A stretch of 13,041 nucleotides of DNA, from positions 1 through 13,041 of the forward strand of contig JASHPP010000221.1 in assembly GCA_030038035.1 (NCBI GenBank), written 5' to 3'. The notes beneath the pieces were generated by a model. The model made no database searches. It was not told the origin of the DNA and saw only the letters and a list, made by a program, of their open reading frames with translations. This DNA is from Trebonia sp. Its GTDB lineage: Bacteria > Actinomycetota > Actinomycetes > Streptosporangiales > Streptosporangiaceae. Positions 6,921-13,041 of the stretch are shown here, piece by piece. The position numbers were made by a program, and so were the translations under genes. The first letter of the stretch is position 1, and every line of letters begins with the position of its first letter.

Positions 6921-7989
6921 AGCTTTTCGGTGGCTCGCAGCCAGCGGCGGGACCGGTGCCGGGCGGCAGGTCCGAGCTCGAGATGAGGCCGCACAGGTAC
7001 ACGTCCAGCCAGCGGCCGTTGCCGAGCGTGTTGCCGAGCAGCCGGTAGTACGGGCCGGCCAGCGCGATCGCCTGGGCCAGGCTGGCCTGGTTCTGCTCAA
7101 GCACGCTGGTGACCTCGTTCAGTGCCTGCAGCGCCGGGTGGAGCTTGGCCTGGTTGTCTGTGACGAGGCCGGACAGCTGGACGGACAGGGCCTGCGTGGT
7201 TTCCAGCAGCGAGGTGATGGCGGCCTCCCGCTGCTGCAGCTCCGCCAGCAGCAGGTTCCCGTCGGTCAGCAGTTCGGAGAACCGGGTGTCCTCGCTGGCG
7301 AGAACCCCGGTGACCGTGCGGGTGCCCGCCAGCACGCTGGCCACCTGCGCCTGCTCGGAGGCCACCGATGACGACAGGCTGGCCAGCCCGCTCAGGGCCG
7401 AGCGCACGTACGGCGGGGTGGAGGCGAACGCGTCGGACAGCACCTGCAGGCTCTTGGCGAGCTGGGCGGTGTTGATCTGGCCGAGCTGCTGCCCCAGGTC
7501 GCTGAACGCCTGCTGCACGTCGTACGGCGACGTGGTGCGGCTGAGCGGTATCGGCTGGGCCGGGTTGAGCGGCGCGGTGCCCTGCGGGTCGAGCGCCAGG
7601 TACATGTCGCCGAGCAGGGTCTTGATCTCGATCGCGGCGGTGGTGTCGTTCCCCAGCCAGGCGCCTTTCTCCTGGAACGTCACGGCCACCTTGTCGCCGT
7701 CCAGCGATACCCCGGTGACGTGGCCGACCACGACTCCGGCGATCCGCACCTCGTTGCCTGGCTGCAGGCCGCCCGCCTCGGCGAAGTAGGCGGTGTAGGT
7801 GGTGCCGCCGCCGATGAACGGCAGGTCGCCCGAGTAGTAGACGAGCAGGGCGATCGCGGCGAGGATGGCCAGCCCCGTGAAGGCGACCCCGATCAGGCTG
7901 CGCTGCGACAGCGGCTTCCTGACAAACCGCGACAGGGCCTTCGCCGACAGGGCCTTCGCCGGCAGGGGCCTTTCCGGCACAGACGTCAT
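6919..7989 (-). CDS. mceC: MceC: Mce-family substrate-binding subunit
   Basis: The start chosen is the ATG at 7989, overlapping the mceB stop by four bases (ATGA) with GAGGTG 6 nt upstream; a longer frame to 8094 lies wholly within mceB and is rejected. The 356-residue protein has a short basic N-terminus containing a duplicated AKALSAKALS (11-20), a membrane segment at about 33-51, and an MCE domain at about 63-135, with signature QPGNEVRIAGVVVGHV at 76-91 and LLGDMYLAL at 125-133. PIPLSRTTSPYDVQQAF leads into the helical region (about 160-310). It closes with GRWLDVYLCGL, a stretch typical of MceB/MceC proteins, and Cys333 and Cys351 are its only cysteines. It is the third subunit of the hexameric tunnel. 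Confidence 0.92.
   Translation of the reverse strand: MTSVPERPLPAKALSAKALSRFVRKPLSQRSLIGVAFTGLAILAAIALLVYYSGDLPFIGGGTTYTAYFAEAGGLQPGNEVRIAGVVVGHVTGVSLDGDKVAVTFQEKGAWLGNDTTAAIEIKTLLGDMYLALDPQGTAPLNPAQPIPLSRTTSPYDVQQAFSDLGQQLGQINTAQLAKSLQVLSDAFASTPPYVRSALSGLASLSSSVASEQAQVASVLAGTRTVTGVLASEDTRFSELLTDGNLLLAELQQREAAITSLLETTQALSVQLSGLVTDNQAKLHPALQALNEVTSVLEQNQASLAQAIALAGPYYRLLGNTLGNGRWLDVYLCGLISSSDLPPGTGPAAGCEPPKS
7931..7960 (-). repeat. Perfect 15-bp direct duplication in mceC
   Basis: Positions 7931-7945 and 7946-7960 both read gacagggccttcgcc on the plus strand, and 7961-7975 is a degenerate third copy. The duplication encodes the repeated AKALS in the cytoplasmic N-terminus. It is in frame and lies outside any domain. 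Confidence 0.85.
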
Positions 7990-9017
7990 GACGTGCACCT
8001 CGCTGCCGTGACGGGGACGCCGGACGGGCCCGCACCGCCGGAGGCGCTGCGCACCCCGGTCACCGTCGCGGCGCACAGGTAGAAGTTGAGCCACGACCCG
8101 TACGAGGCGAGCCTGGTGATGTCGGCCATCTTGAGCGGCAGGTCCTGCAGGAACGTGGCGACCGTGCCCGAGTTGTCCGCCAGGTTTCCCGCGAGCACCC
8201 CGAGCTCGCTGATGTCCTGGCTCAGCGGCGCCCGGCCCACCTGCAGCAGGCCGGCGGTGGCGCTGTTCAGGCTGGAGATGGCGCCGATCGCGCTGCCGAT
8301 GGACTGCCGGTCCGCCGCCAGCCCGGAGACCAGCTCCTGCAGGGTGGTGATCAGCCCGGCGAGCGCGTTGCCGCGGGAGGTGATCGTCGTGAGCACCGAG
8401 TTCAGGTTCCCGATCACGTCGTCGATCACCTGGTCCTTGGTCGCCAGGGCGGTGGTCAGCGACCCGATCGTGAGGACCAGGGCGTCGAGGTCCGGGCTCT
8501 CGCCCTGGAACACCTGGATGATCTCGCTGGCCAGCTCGTTGACGTCGGTGGGGGAAAGGGCCGCGAACAGCGGCTGGAACCCGTTGAACAAGACGGTCAG
8601 GTTCAGCGCGGGGGTGGTCCGCGAGAGCGGTATGGTCCCCCCAGGCGGCAGCAGGCGGCCGGGCGGTCCTGTGCCCTGGCCGAGTTCGATGTAGCGCTGG
8701 CCGACGAGGTTGAGGTACCTGATCGTGGCGGTCACCGAGGCGGGCAGCTGCCGGCCGGCCTGCACCGCGAAGCCGACCAGCGCCAGGTTGCGGTGGTAGA
8801 CGCTGATCGAGGTCACGTCCCCCACCCGCACCCCGGCGATGTCCACGTCATTGCCCACGGTCAGCCCGGTGACGTCGGTGAACACGGCCTGGTAGCCGGT
8901 GGTCCCCGGAACCCCGGTCTGGGCGATGCTGATCCCGAGGATCGTGGTCAGGGTGGCGGTGACCGCGATAAAGATGACCGACTTGACCAGCGGTCCTGCG
9001 ATGGATGCCCGCTTCAT
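7986..9017 (-). CDS. mceB: MceB: Mce-family substrate-binding subunit
   Basis: This 343-residue protein starts at the ATG at 9017, four bases after the mceA stop. The spacing leaves room only for a weak ribosome-binding site (GTGAGG), so coupling to mceA is likely. A membrane segment spans about 11-31. The MCE domain is at about 41-115, with signature TVGNDVDIAGVRVGDV at 53-68 and LVGQRYIEL at 104-112. Then come TIPLSRTTPALNLTVLFNGFQPLF and a long helical region (about 145-300), the tunnel-forming part in solved Mce complexes. The C-terminus has GSWLNFYLCAATV, with Cys315 and Cys341 as the only cysteines, 26 residues apart as in MceF. It acts outside the membrane as the second of six Mce subunits and ends in a four-base overlap with mceC. 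Confidence 0.93.
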   Translation of the reverse strand: MKRASIAGPLVKSVIFIAVTATLTTILGISIAQTGVPGTTGYQAVFTDVTGLTVGNDVDIAGVRVGDVTSISVYHRNLALVGFAVQAGRQLPASVTATIRYLNLVGQRYIELGQGTGPPGRLLPPGGTIPLSRTTPALNLTVLFNGFQPLFAALSPTDVNELASEIIQVFQGESPDLDALVLTIGSLTTALATKDQVIDDVIGNLNSVLTTITSRGNALAGLITTLQELVSGLAADRQSIGSAIGAISSLNSATAGLLQVGRAPLSQDISELGVLAGNLADNSGTVATFLQDLPLKMADITRLASYGSWLNFYLCAATVTGVRSASGGAGPSGVPVTAARCTS

Positions 9018-9021
9018 GGCC

Positions 9022-10362
9022 TCACCCCGCGCCTGTTCGCAGGACCACGTCGGTGCCCAGGTACAGCGGCCCCACCAGGAGGCTGCTCCAGCCGGGGACG
9101 GCGGCCGTGGGACGGCCGAGTGCCAGCGCCGCGACCTCCCTGATCAGCTCGCCGTCCTGGGGGGCGCCGCCTGGTCCCGTCATGGCGGCCGTCGCGGCGG
9201 CGTGTTGGGAGGCTGGTTGCGAGGCCTGTTGCGAGGCCTGTTGCGAGGCCGCGCCGTCCGCTGCGGACGCGGCCGGCGAGGACGTGCCGTCGTTCAGCGT
9301 GATGCCGGGGAACGGCACCGGATAACAGCGCGGCCCGGTGTTGTCCCCGTACATCGGCGTGTCCCGGTCGGGCAGGTACCGGCCGAGCGACGGCACCACG
9401 GTCACGTTGACGTGCAGGCCGGGCTCGCTCGTGCCCTGCCCGAGGACCTTGTTCATGGCCGGCTCGAAGCTGACCAGGTCCTGCAGCACGCACGGGAACT
9501 CCGGGGCGTACCTGGCCAGGATGCTCAGCGTGGCCGGTGAGTCCGCGGACAGCGTGACGATGTTCTGCTCGTTGGCGGCGAGGAACGAGCGCAGGTCGGT
9601 GGCGGCGACCGTCAGGTTGGCCAGCAGCGCGGTCACGCTGGCCCGCTGGTCCGCGATGACCTGGCTGGTGGCGGCGAAGTCGTTCAGCGCGGACAAGATG
9701 CCGGGCGCCGCCCGGTTGTAGGTCCTGGCCAGCCCGCTCAGTTCCTTGATGTCGGTGTCCAGGGTGGGCAGCTGCGGGTTCAGCCGCCCCAGGTAGGAGT
9801 TGAGCTCGGTCAGCGTCTGGGCCAGTTCGGCGCCGCGTCCCTGCAGGCCCTGCCCGAGGGCGTTGAGCACGAGCGAAAGCTTGTCCGGCTCGGTGGCGTT
9901 GAGCAGCGGGAGCAGGTTGTTCAGCACCCGCTCCAGCTCCAGGGCGTCACCGGACCGGTCCTGTGAGATCACGCTGCCGTTGGCCAGCATCTGCGGGCTC
10001 GGCCTGGCCGGCAGGATGAGGTCCACATAGCGCTCGCCGAACAACGTGGTGGGCAGCATCTCGGCGGAGACGTTCGCGGGCAGCTCCCCCACGACCGCGG
10101 GATAGATGGCAAGCTCAAGCCGGGCACCGGTGCCGTTGGCGCTGATCTGCCGCACCTCGCCCACCTGGACGCCGCGGACCATGACCTCGGCGCCAAGGTT
10201 CATCTCGTTGCCGGCGCTGCTGGTATACAGGGTCACCATCGCCACGGGCGTGAACCGCTTCTGGTACACCGCCGCCGACAGCCACGCCAGCAGGATCAGC
10301 ACGACCAGGAACAGGACGCCGGCGGCCCGGCGCCTGAGCTTGGCGCGCGCGCGCGAGCTCAT
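9022..10362 (-). CDS. mceA: MceA: Mce-family substrate-binding subunit with extended tail
   Basis: At 446 residues this is the longest Mce subunit here. Its ATG at 10362 overlaps the yrbEB stop by four bases (ATGA). The basic start (RARAKLRRR) precedes a membrane segment at about 14-32. The MCE domain is at about 39-117, with signature NLGAEVMVRGVQVGEV at 55-70 and LFGERYVDL at 107-115. The helical region covers about 140-285. A conserved-looking segment follows with Cys291 and Cys346 (EFPCVLQ and GPRCYPV), the only cysteines. The tail then departs from a minimal Mce protein: four ASQQ-type repeats (372-387) link to an end segment (about 404-446), ELIREVAALALG...WSSLLVGPLYLG, which may pack back on the complex or bind the envelope. 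Role by family: first subunit of the extracytoplasmic hexamer, next to the permease genes. The mycobacterial protein that gave the family its name is an MceA. Confidence 0.93.
   Translation of the reverse strand: MSSRARAKLRRRAAGVLFLVVLILLAWLSAAVYQKRFTPVAMVTLYTSSAGNEMNLGAEVMVRGVQVGEVRQISANGTGARLELAIYPAVVGELPANVSAEMLPTTLFGERYVDLILPARPSPQMLANGSVISQDRSGDALELERVLNNLLPLLNATEPDKLSLVLNALGQGLQGRGAELAQTLTELNSYLGRLNPQLPTLDTDIKELSGLARTYNRAAPGILSALNDFAATSQVIADQRASVTALLANLTVAATDLRSFLAANEQNIVTLSADSPATLSILARYAPEFPCVLQDLVSFEPAMNKVLGQGTSEPGLHVNVTVVPSLGRYLPDRDTPMYGDNTGPRCYPVPFPGITLNDGTSSPAASAADGAASQQASQQASQPASQHAAATAAMTGPGGAPQDGELIREVAALALGRPTAAVPGWSSLLVGPLYLGTDVVLRTGAG
9203..9250 (-). repeat. Four tandem 12-bp units in the mceA tail
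   Basis: Units start at 9203, 9215, 9227 and 9239; the last two (tgttgcgaggcc) are identical and the other two differ by one or two bases. On the coding strand they give ASQQ, ASQQ, ASQP, ASQH. The low-complexity linker they encode joins the Mce core to a conserved-looking C-terminal segment. Confidence 0.88.
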
Positions 10363-11258
10363 CCGGCCACCCGCACCGTGGTGGTCGCCCCCCAGATCGC
10401 CAGGCTCATGAGGAAGTCGATGATGTTGATCATCACGATCGAGGCGCGCACGGCCCGGCCAACGGCCACCCCCACCCCTGCCGGGCCGCCGCCGGCCCGG
10501 TAGCCGTAGAAGCAGTGCACCAGGATCACGACGACGGCGAAGATCAGCACCTTGAGGAAGGACCAGAGCACGTCGACGGGCGAAAGGAACAGCCCGAAGT
10601 AGTGGTCATAGGTGCCTGCCGACTGGTGGTTGAAGTCGACGGTGACCAGGCGGGAGGCGAAGTACGAGCTCACCAGCCCGAGGGCGTACAGCGGGATGAT
10701 CGCGATCACGCCCGCCAGGATGCGGGTGGTGACCAGGTAGGGCAGGCTCGGCACGCCCATGCCCTCGAGCGCGTCGACTTCCTCGCTGATGCGCATGGAG
10801 CCGAGCTGCGCGGTGAAGCCGGCCCCGACGGTGGCCGACAGCGCGAGCCCGGCGACCAGCGGCGCGATCTCGCGGGTGTTGAAGTAGGCGGACACGAAGC
10901 CGGTGAACGCGGCCGCGCCGATCTGGTTCAGCGCGGCGTACCCCTGCAGGCCCACGACCGTGCCGGTGAACAGCGTCATGCCGATCATCACGCCGACCGT
11001 CCCGCCGATCAGGGCGAGCGCGCCGCTGCCGAAGGTGACCTCGGACAGCAGCCGGAGCACCTCGCGCCAGTAGCGCCAGACCGCCCGGGGTAGCCAGGCC
11101 AGCGCGCGGGCGTAGAACAGCAGCTGCTCGCCGAGCAGGTCCAGCCAGGACAGCCGGCGGTCCGCGCTCGCGGCGGCGCTCGCGGCGGCACGGGCGGCGG
11201 CACGGGCCGACCATCGGCCGGCGTCGGCTTGTTCGCGTTCTCTTGCCTCCATGCGCAC
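10359..11258 (-). CDS. yrbEB: YrbEB (MlaE-family permease)
   Basis: This is a 299-residue inner-membrane permease of the MlaE/YrbE family. The start is GTG at 11258, three bases after yrbEA, with GAAGGG 10 nt upstream; ATG at 11252 is the alternative and would shorten it by two residues. Residues 1-35 are an Ala/Arg-rich cytoplasmic extension. An amphipathic interfacial helix around 36-70 (LLGEQLLFYARALAWLPRAVWRYW) is followed by about five membrane segments near 78-102, 131-150, 176-200, 231-250 and 272-292. The family motif EEVDALEGMG lies at 159-168; in related transporters this loop region contacts the ATPase. Together with YrbEA it forms the heterodimeric membrane core on which the Mce tube sits. 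Its stop overlaps the mceA start by four bases. Confidence 0.94.
   Translation of the reverse strand: MRMEAREREQADAGRWSARAAARAAASAAASADRRLSWLDLLGEQLLFYARALAWLPRAVWRYWREVLRLLSEVTFGSGALALIGGTVGVMIGMTLFTGTVVGLQGYAALNQIGAAAFTGFVSAYFNTREIAPLVAGLALSATVGAGFTAQLGSMRISEEVDALEGMGVPSLPYLVTTRILAGVIAIIPLYALGLVSSYFASRLVTVDFNHQSAGTYDHYFGLFLSPVDVLWSFLKVLIFAVVVILVHCFYGYRAGGGPAGVGVAVGRAVRASIVMINIIDFLMSLAIWGATTTVRVAG
11164..11209 (-). repeat. 12-bp tandem repeats in the yrbEB N-terminus
   Basis: On the plus strand gcgctcgcggcg occurs at 11164-11175 and again exactly at 11176-11187. A second pair of related units (gcacgggcggcg at 11188-11199 and a partial copy at 11200-11209) follows. They encode the Ala-rich ARAAARAAASAAASA stretch ahead of the first helix. 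Confidence 0.8.
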
Positions 11259-11261
11259 GGC

Positions 11262-12050
11262 TCACGCGCCCTTCGGGGGGACGATCCGCAGGTAGATAGC
11301 GGTCAGCACCAGGTTGACGAAGAACAGCAGCAGGAACGAGATGACCACCGACTGGTTGACCGCGTCGCCGACGCCCTTGGGGCCTGGCCGCGGGTTCAGG
11401 CCCCGGTGCGCGGCGATCACCCCGGCGATGAAGCCGAAGATCACCGCCTTGATCTCGCTGATGTACAGGTCGGGGAGCTGGGCCAGGGAGGAGAAGCTGG
11501 ACAGGTAGGCGCCCGGCGTGCCGTGCTGCACGATCACGTTGAAGAAGTAGCCGCCAAGCACGCCGACGACCGACACCAGCCCGTTCAGCAGGACCGCGAC
11601 GCCCATCGCGGCCAGCACCCGGGGGACGATCAGGCGCTGGACCGGCGAGATGCCCATGACCTCAAGCGCGTCCATCTCCTCGCGGATCGTGCGGGCCCCG
11701 ATGTCGGCGCAGATCGCCGAGCCGCCCGCGCCCGCGATCAGCAGCGCCACGATCAGCGGGCTCGCCTGCTGGACGACCGCGAGCACGCTGGCGGCGCCGG
11801 TGAACGACTCGGCGCCAAGCTGCTGGGTCAGCGAGCCGACCTGAAGCGCGATCACCGCGCCGAACGGGATGGAGACAAGCGCCGAGGGCAGGATCGTGAC
11901 GCTGGCGATGAACCAGAACTGCTCGATGAGCTCGCGCACCTGGAAGGGGCGCTTGAACGTCAGCCGCAGCACCTGCGCGGCAAGCACGAAAAGCTTGCCG
12001 GTCTGGCGCAGCGCGCCAGCCCCGGGGAACGTCACGTCCTGGCCGCTCAT
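11262..12050 (-). CDS. yrbEA: YrbEA (MlaE-family permease)
   Basis: This 262-residue permease starts at an ATG overlapping the ATPase stop by four bases (ATGA), with AGGGA about 7 nt upstream. It has a short N-terminus, an interfacial helix near 20-50 (LFVLAAQVLRLTFKRPFQVRELIEQFWF), and about five membrane segments near 52-72, 96-114, 141-165, 202-215 and 234-256. The family motif EEMDALEVMG sits at 124-133 after the small-residue stretch AGAGGSAICADIGARTI. It is the partner of YrbEB: similar in plan but divergent, as in actinobacterial mce loci where the A and B genes are always paired. It sits in the cytoplasmic membrane, coupling ATP hydrolysis to lipid movement through the Mce tube. The direction of transport cannot be read from sequence; mycobacterial homologues are importers. 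Confidence 0.95.
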   Translation of the reverse strand: MSGQDVTFPGAGALRQTGKLFVLAAQVLRLTFKRPFQVRELIEQFWFIASVTILPSALVSIPFGAVIALQVGSLTQQLGAESFTGAASVLAVVQQASPLIVALLIAGAGGSAICADIGARTIREEMDALEVMGISPVQRLIVPRVLAAMGVAVLLNGLVSVVGVLGGYFFNVIVQHGTPGAYLSSFSSLAQLPDLYISEIKAVIFGFIAGVIAAHRGLNPRPGPKGVGDAVNQSVVISFLLLFFVNLVLTAIYLRIVPPKGA

Positions 12051-13041
12051 GGGCGGTTCCCTGACTGCGGGCCGAAGCTGGCCGTGATCGCTTCCTGGGC
12101 CCGCGGCGGCAGGGTCGCCAGCATGTCCAGCATCCGGGCGCGGCGCCGGCGCAGCGCCTGCCGCTCGGGCAGCCCAGGGCTTGGCTCGAGCTGCGGCACA
12201 AGGGCAGGCGGCGGCGCGCCAGGACGGGCTCCGCCGTTGCCGGCCGGCTCGGCCTGCTGGGCCTGCCCGGCCTGCCCGGCATGCCCGGCATGCCCGGCGG
12301 CGATGTCGGCTTCGTCCTTTTCCTCTGACATGCCGATCGGGCCGATCCTGCGGCCGTTCACGAACTGGGTGATGACCGGGTCGTCGCTGGTCAGCAGCAC
12401 CTCCCGGGGACCGAACATGACCAGCCCGCCGCGGTAAAGCATGCCGATGTTGTCCGGCACGGTGCGGGCGATCTGGATGTCATGGGTGACGATCAGGATC
12501 GTGGCGTCGATCTCGGCGTTGAGGTCGATGAGCAACTGCGACAGGTAGGCGGTGCGCACCGGGTCGAGGCCGGAGTCCGGCTCGTCGCACAGGATGATCT
12601 GCGGGTCAAGCACCAGGGCGCGGGCCAGCCCGGCGCGCTTGCGCATCCCGCCGGAGATCTCGCCGGGGAACTTGTGCTCCTCTCCGGTCAGGCCGACCAT
12701 CTCCATCTTGGTGAGCACGATCTGGCGGATCTGCGCCTCGGTCATCCTGGTGTGCTCGCGCAACGGGAAGGCGATGTTGTCGTACAGGTTCAGCGAGCCG
12801 AACAGGGCGCCGTCCTGGAACATCACGCCGAAGAGCCTGCGGGCCCGGTACAGCTGGCGTTCCCGGCAGGTCACGGTGTCCACGCCGTCCACCACGACCC
12901 TCCCCGCGTCGGGCTGGACCAGCCTGACGAGCGACTTCAGGAACACCGTCTTGCCCGTGCCCGAGGGGCCGAGCAGCACGCTCACCTCGCCGGCCGGCAG
13001 CGTGAGCGTGACATCCCGCCACACGACGTGGCGGCCGAACG
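12047..13041 (-). CDS. mceG: MceG/Mkl-type ABC ATPase of the Mce transporter (5' end outside window)
   Basis: The frame is open to the right edge: codons for FGRHV precede the GTG at 13024, and FGRH-VWRDVTL is an internal ABC-ATPase strand, so the start lies outside. Counting from that GTG codon: Walker A GPSGTGKT 19-26, Q-loop Gln70 (MFQDGALFGS), signature ISGGMRKR 123-130, Walker B IILCDEPD 143-150 with catalytic Glu148, D-loop SGLD and switch His181 (THD). The SGGMRKR signature and FQDGALF Q-loop are typical of MlaF/Mkl ATPases that power MCE transporters. After about residue 232 comes a tail of about 95 residues: AGHAGQ-type repeats, a Pro-rich stretch, then RRRRARMLDMLATLPPRAQEAI. C-terminal tails of this type are known in the actinobacterial MceG group. 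It is cytoplasmic and binds YrbEA/YrbEB. In mycobacteria this gene is unlinked; here it heads the visible operon. Confidence 0.94.
   Translation of the reverse strand, partial: FGRHVVWRDVTLTLPAGEVSVLLGPSGTGKTVFLKSLVRLVQPDAGRVVVDGVDTVTCRERQLYRARRLFGVMFQDGALFGSLNLYDNIAFPLREHTRMTEAQIRQIVLTKMEMVGLTGEEHKFPGEISGGMRKRAGLARALVLDPQIILCDEPDSGLDPVRTAYLSQLLIDLNAEIDATILIVTHDIQIARTVPDNIGMLYRGGLVMFGPREVLLTSDDPVITQFVNGRRIGPIGMSEEKDEADIAAGHAGHAGQAGQAQQAEPAGNGGARPGAPPPALVPQLEPSPGLPERQALRRRRARMLDMLATLPPRAQEAITASFGPQSGNRP
12253..12297 (-). repeat. Five tandem 9-bp units in the ATPase tail
   Basis: The plus strand has cctgcccgg twice (12262 and 12271), catgcccgg twice (12280 and 12289), and a diverged unit at 12253. 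On the coding strand they encode the AGH/AGQ stretch linking the ATPase domain to the C-terminal helical segment. Confidence 0.85.

Noticed and set aside
6919..8094. Longer mceC start at 8094
   Set aside because: It lies inside mceB; the ATGA overlap at 7986-7989 with GAGGTG upstream gives the better start.
12253..12297. Tandem repeats in the ATPase tail as a possible CRISPR or integration site
   Set aside because: The units are 9 bp, contiguous and in frame with no spacers; they are a coding low-complexity linker.

Overview
The window is very GC-rich, and its ORFs show the third-position GC bias and GTG starts typical of a high-GC Actinomycetia chromosome. Its core is an mce (mammalian cell entry) lipid-transport operon laid out as in non-mycobacterial soil actinomycetes: the energising ATPase is the first visible gene rather than unlinked as in mycobacteria. 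The species cannot be named from the sequence alone.

Layout, left to right: (i) 1-846, plus strand, an alpha/beta-hydrolase cut by the left edge; (ii) 863-2059, minus strand, a secreted seven-repeat protein predicted to be a beta-propeller, convergent with the hydrolase across 16 nt; (iii) 2060-2224, the only intergenic stretch of note (165 bp), holding a ribosome-binding site, a possible promoter and a 7-bp inverted repeat; (iv) 2225-13041, minus strand, an eleven-gene operon read right to left: mceG-type ATPase (5' end outside the window), yrbEA, yrbEB, mceA, mceB, mceC, mceD, mceE (lipoprotein), mceF, and two Mce-associated membrane proteins. Junctions within the operon are 1-4 nt overlaps or gaps of 3-17 nt, so it is almost certainly one transcript with coupled translation. 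Its promoter lies beyond the right edge.

How the parts work together (family knowledge): two copies of the cytoplasmic ATPase drive a YrbEA/YrbEB permease pair. The six Mce proteins, each with one MCE domain and a long helical region, form a hexameric tube outside the membrane through which a hydrophobic substrate (lipid, sterol or fatty acid) passes. The Mas proteins are accessory, membrane-anchored factors. No sterol- or fatty-acid-catabolic gene is visible, so the substrate is unknown.

Points that stand out: five of the operon's genes carry short in-frame tandem repeats (9-15 bp units) confined to linkers or tails; five of the six Mce subunits have exactly two cysteines, all towards the C-terminus, while MceE has only its lipobox cysteine; and the hydrolase has an Asp nucleophile but no Asp at the usual acid position. 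I see no phage, IS, CRISPR, tRNA or rRNA feature and no clearly undescribed system; the window is mainly a well-formed example of a known one.
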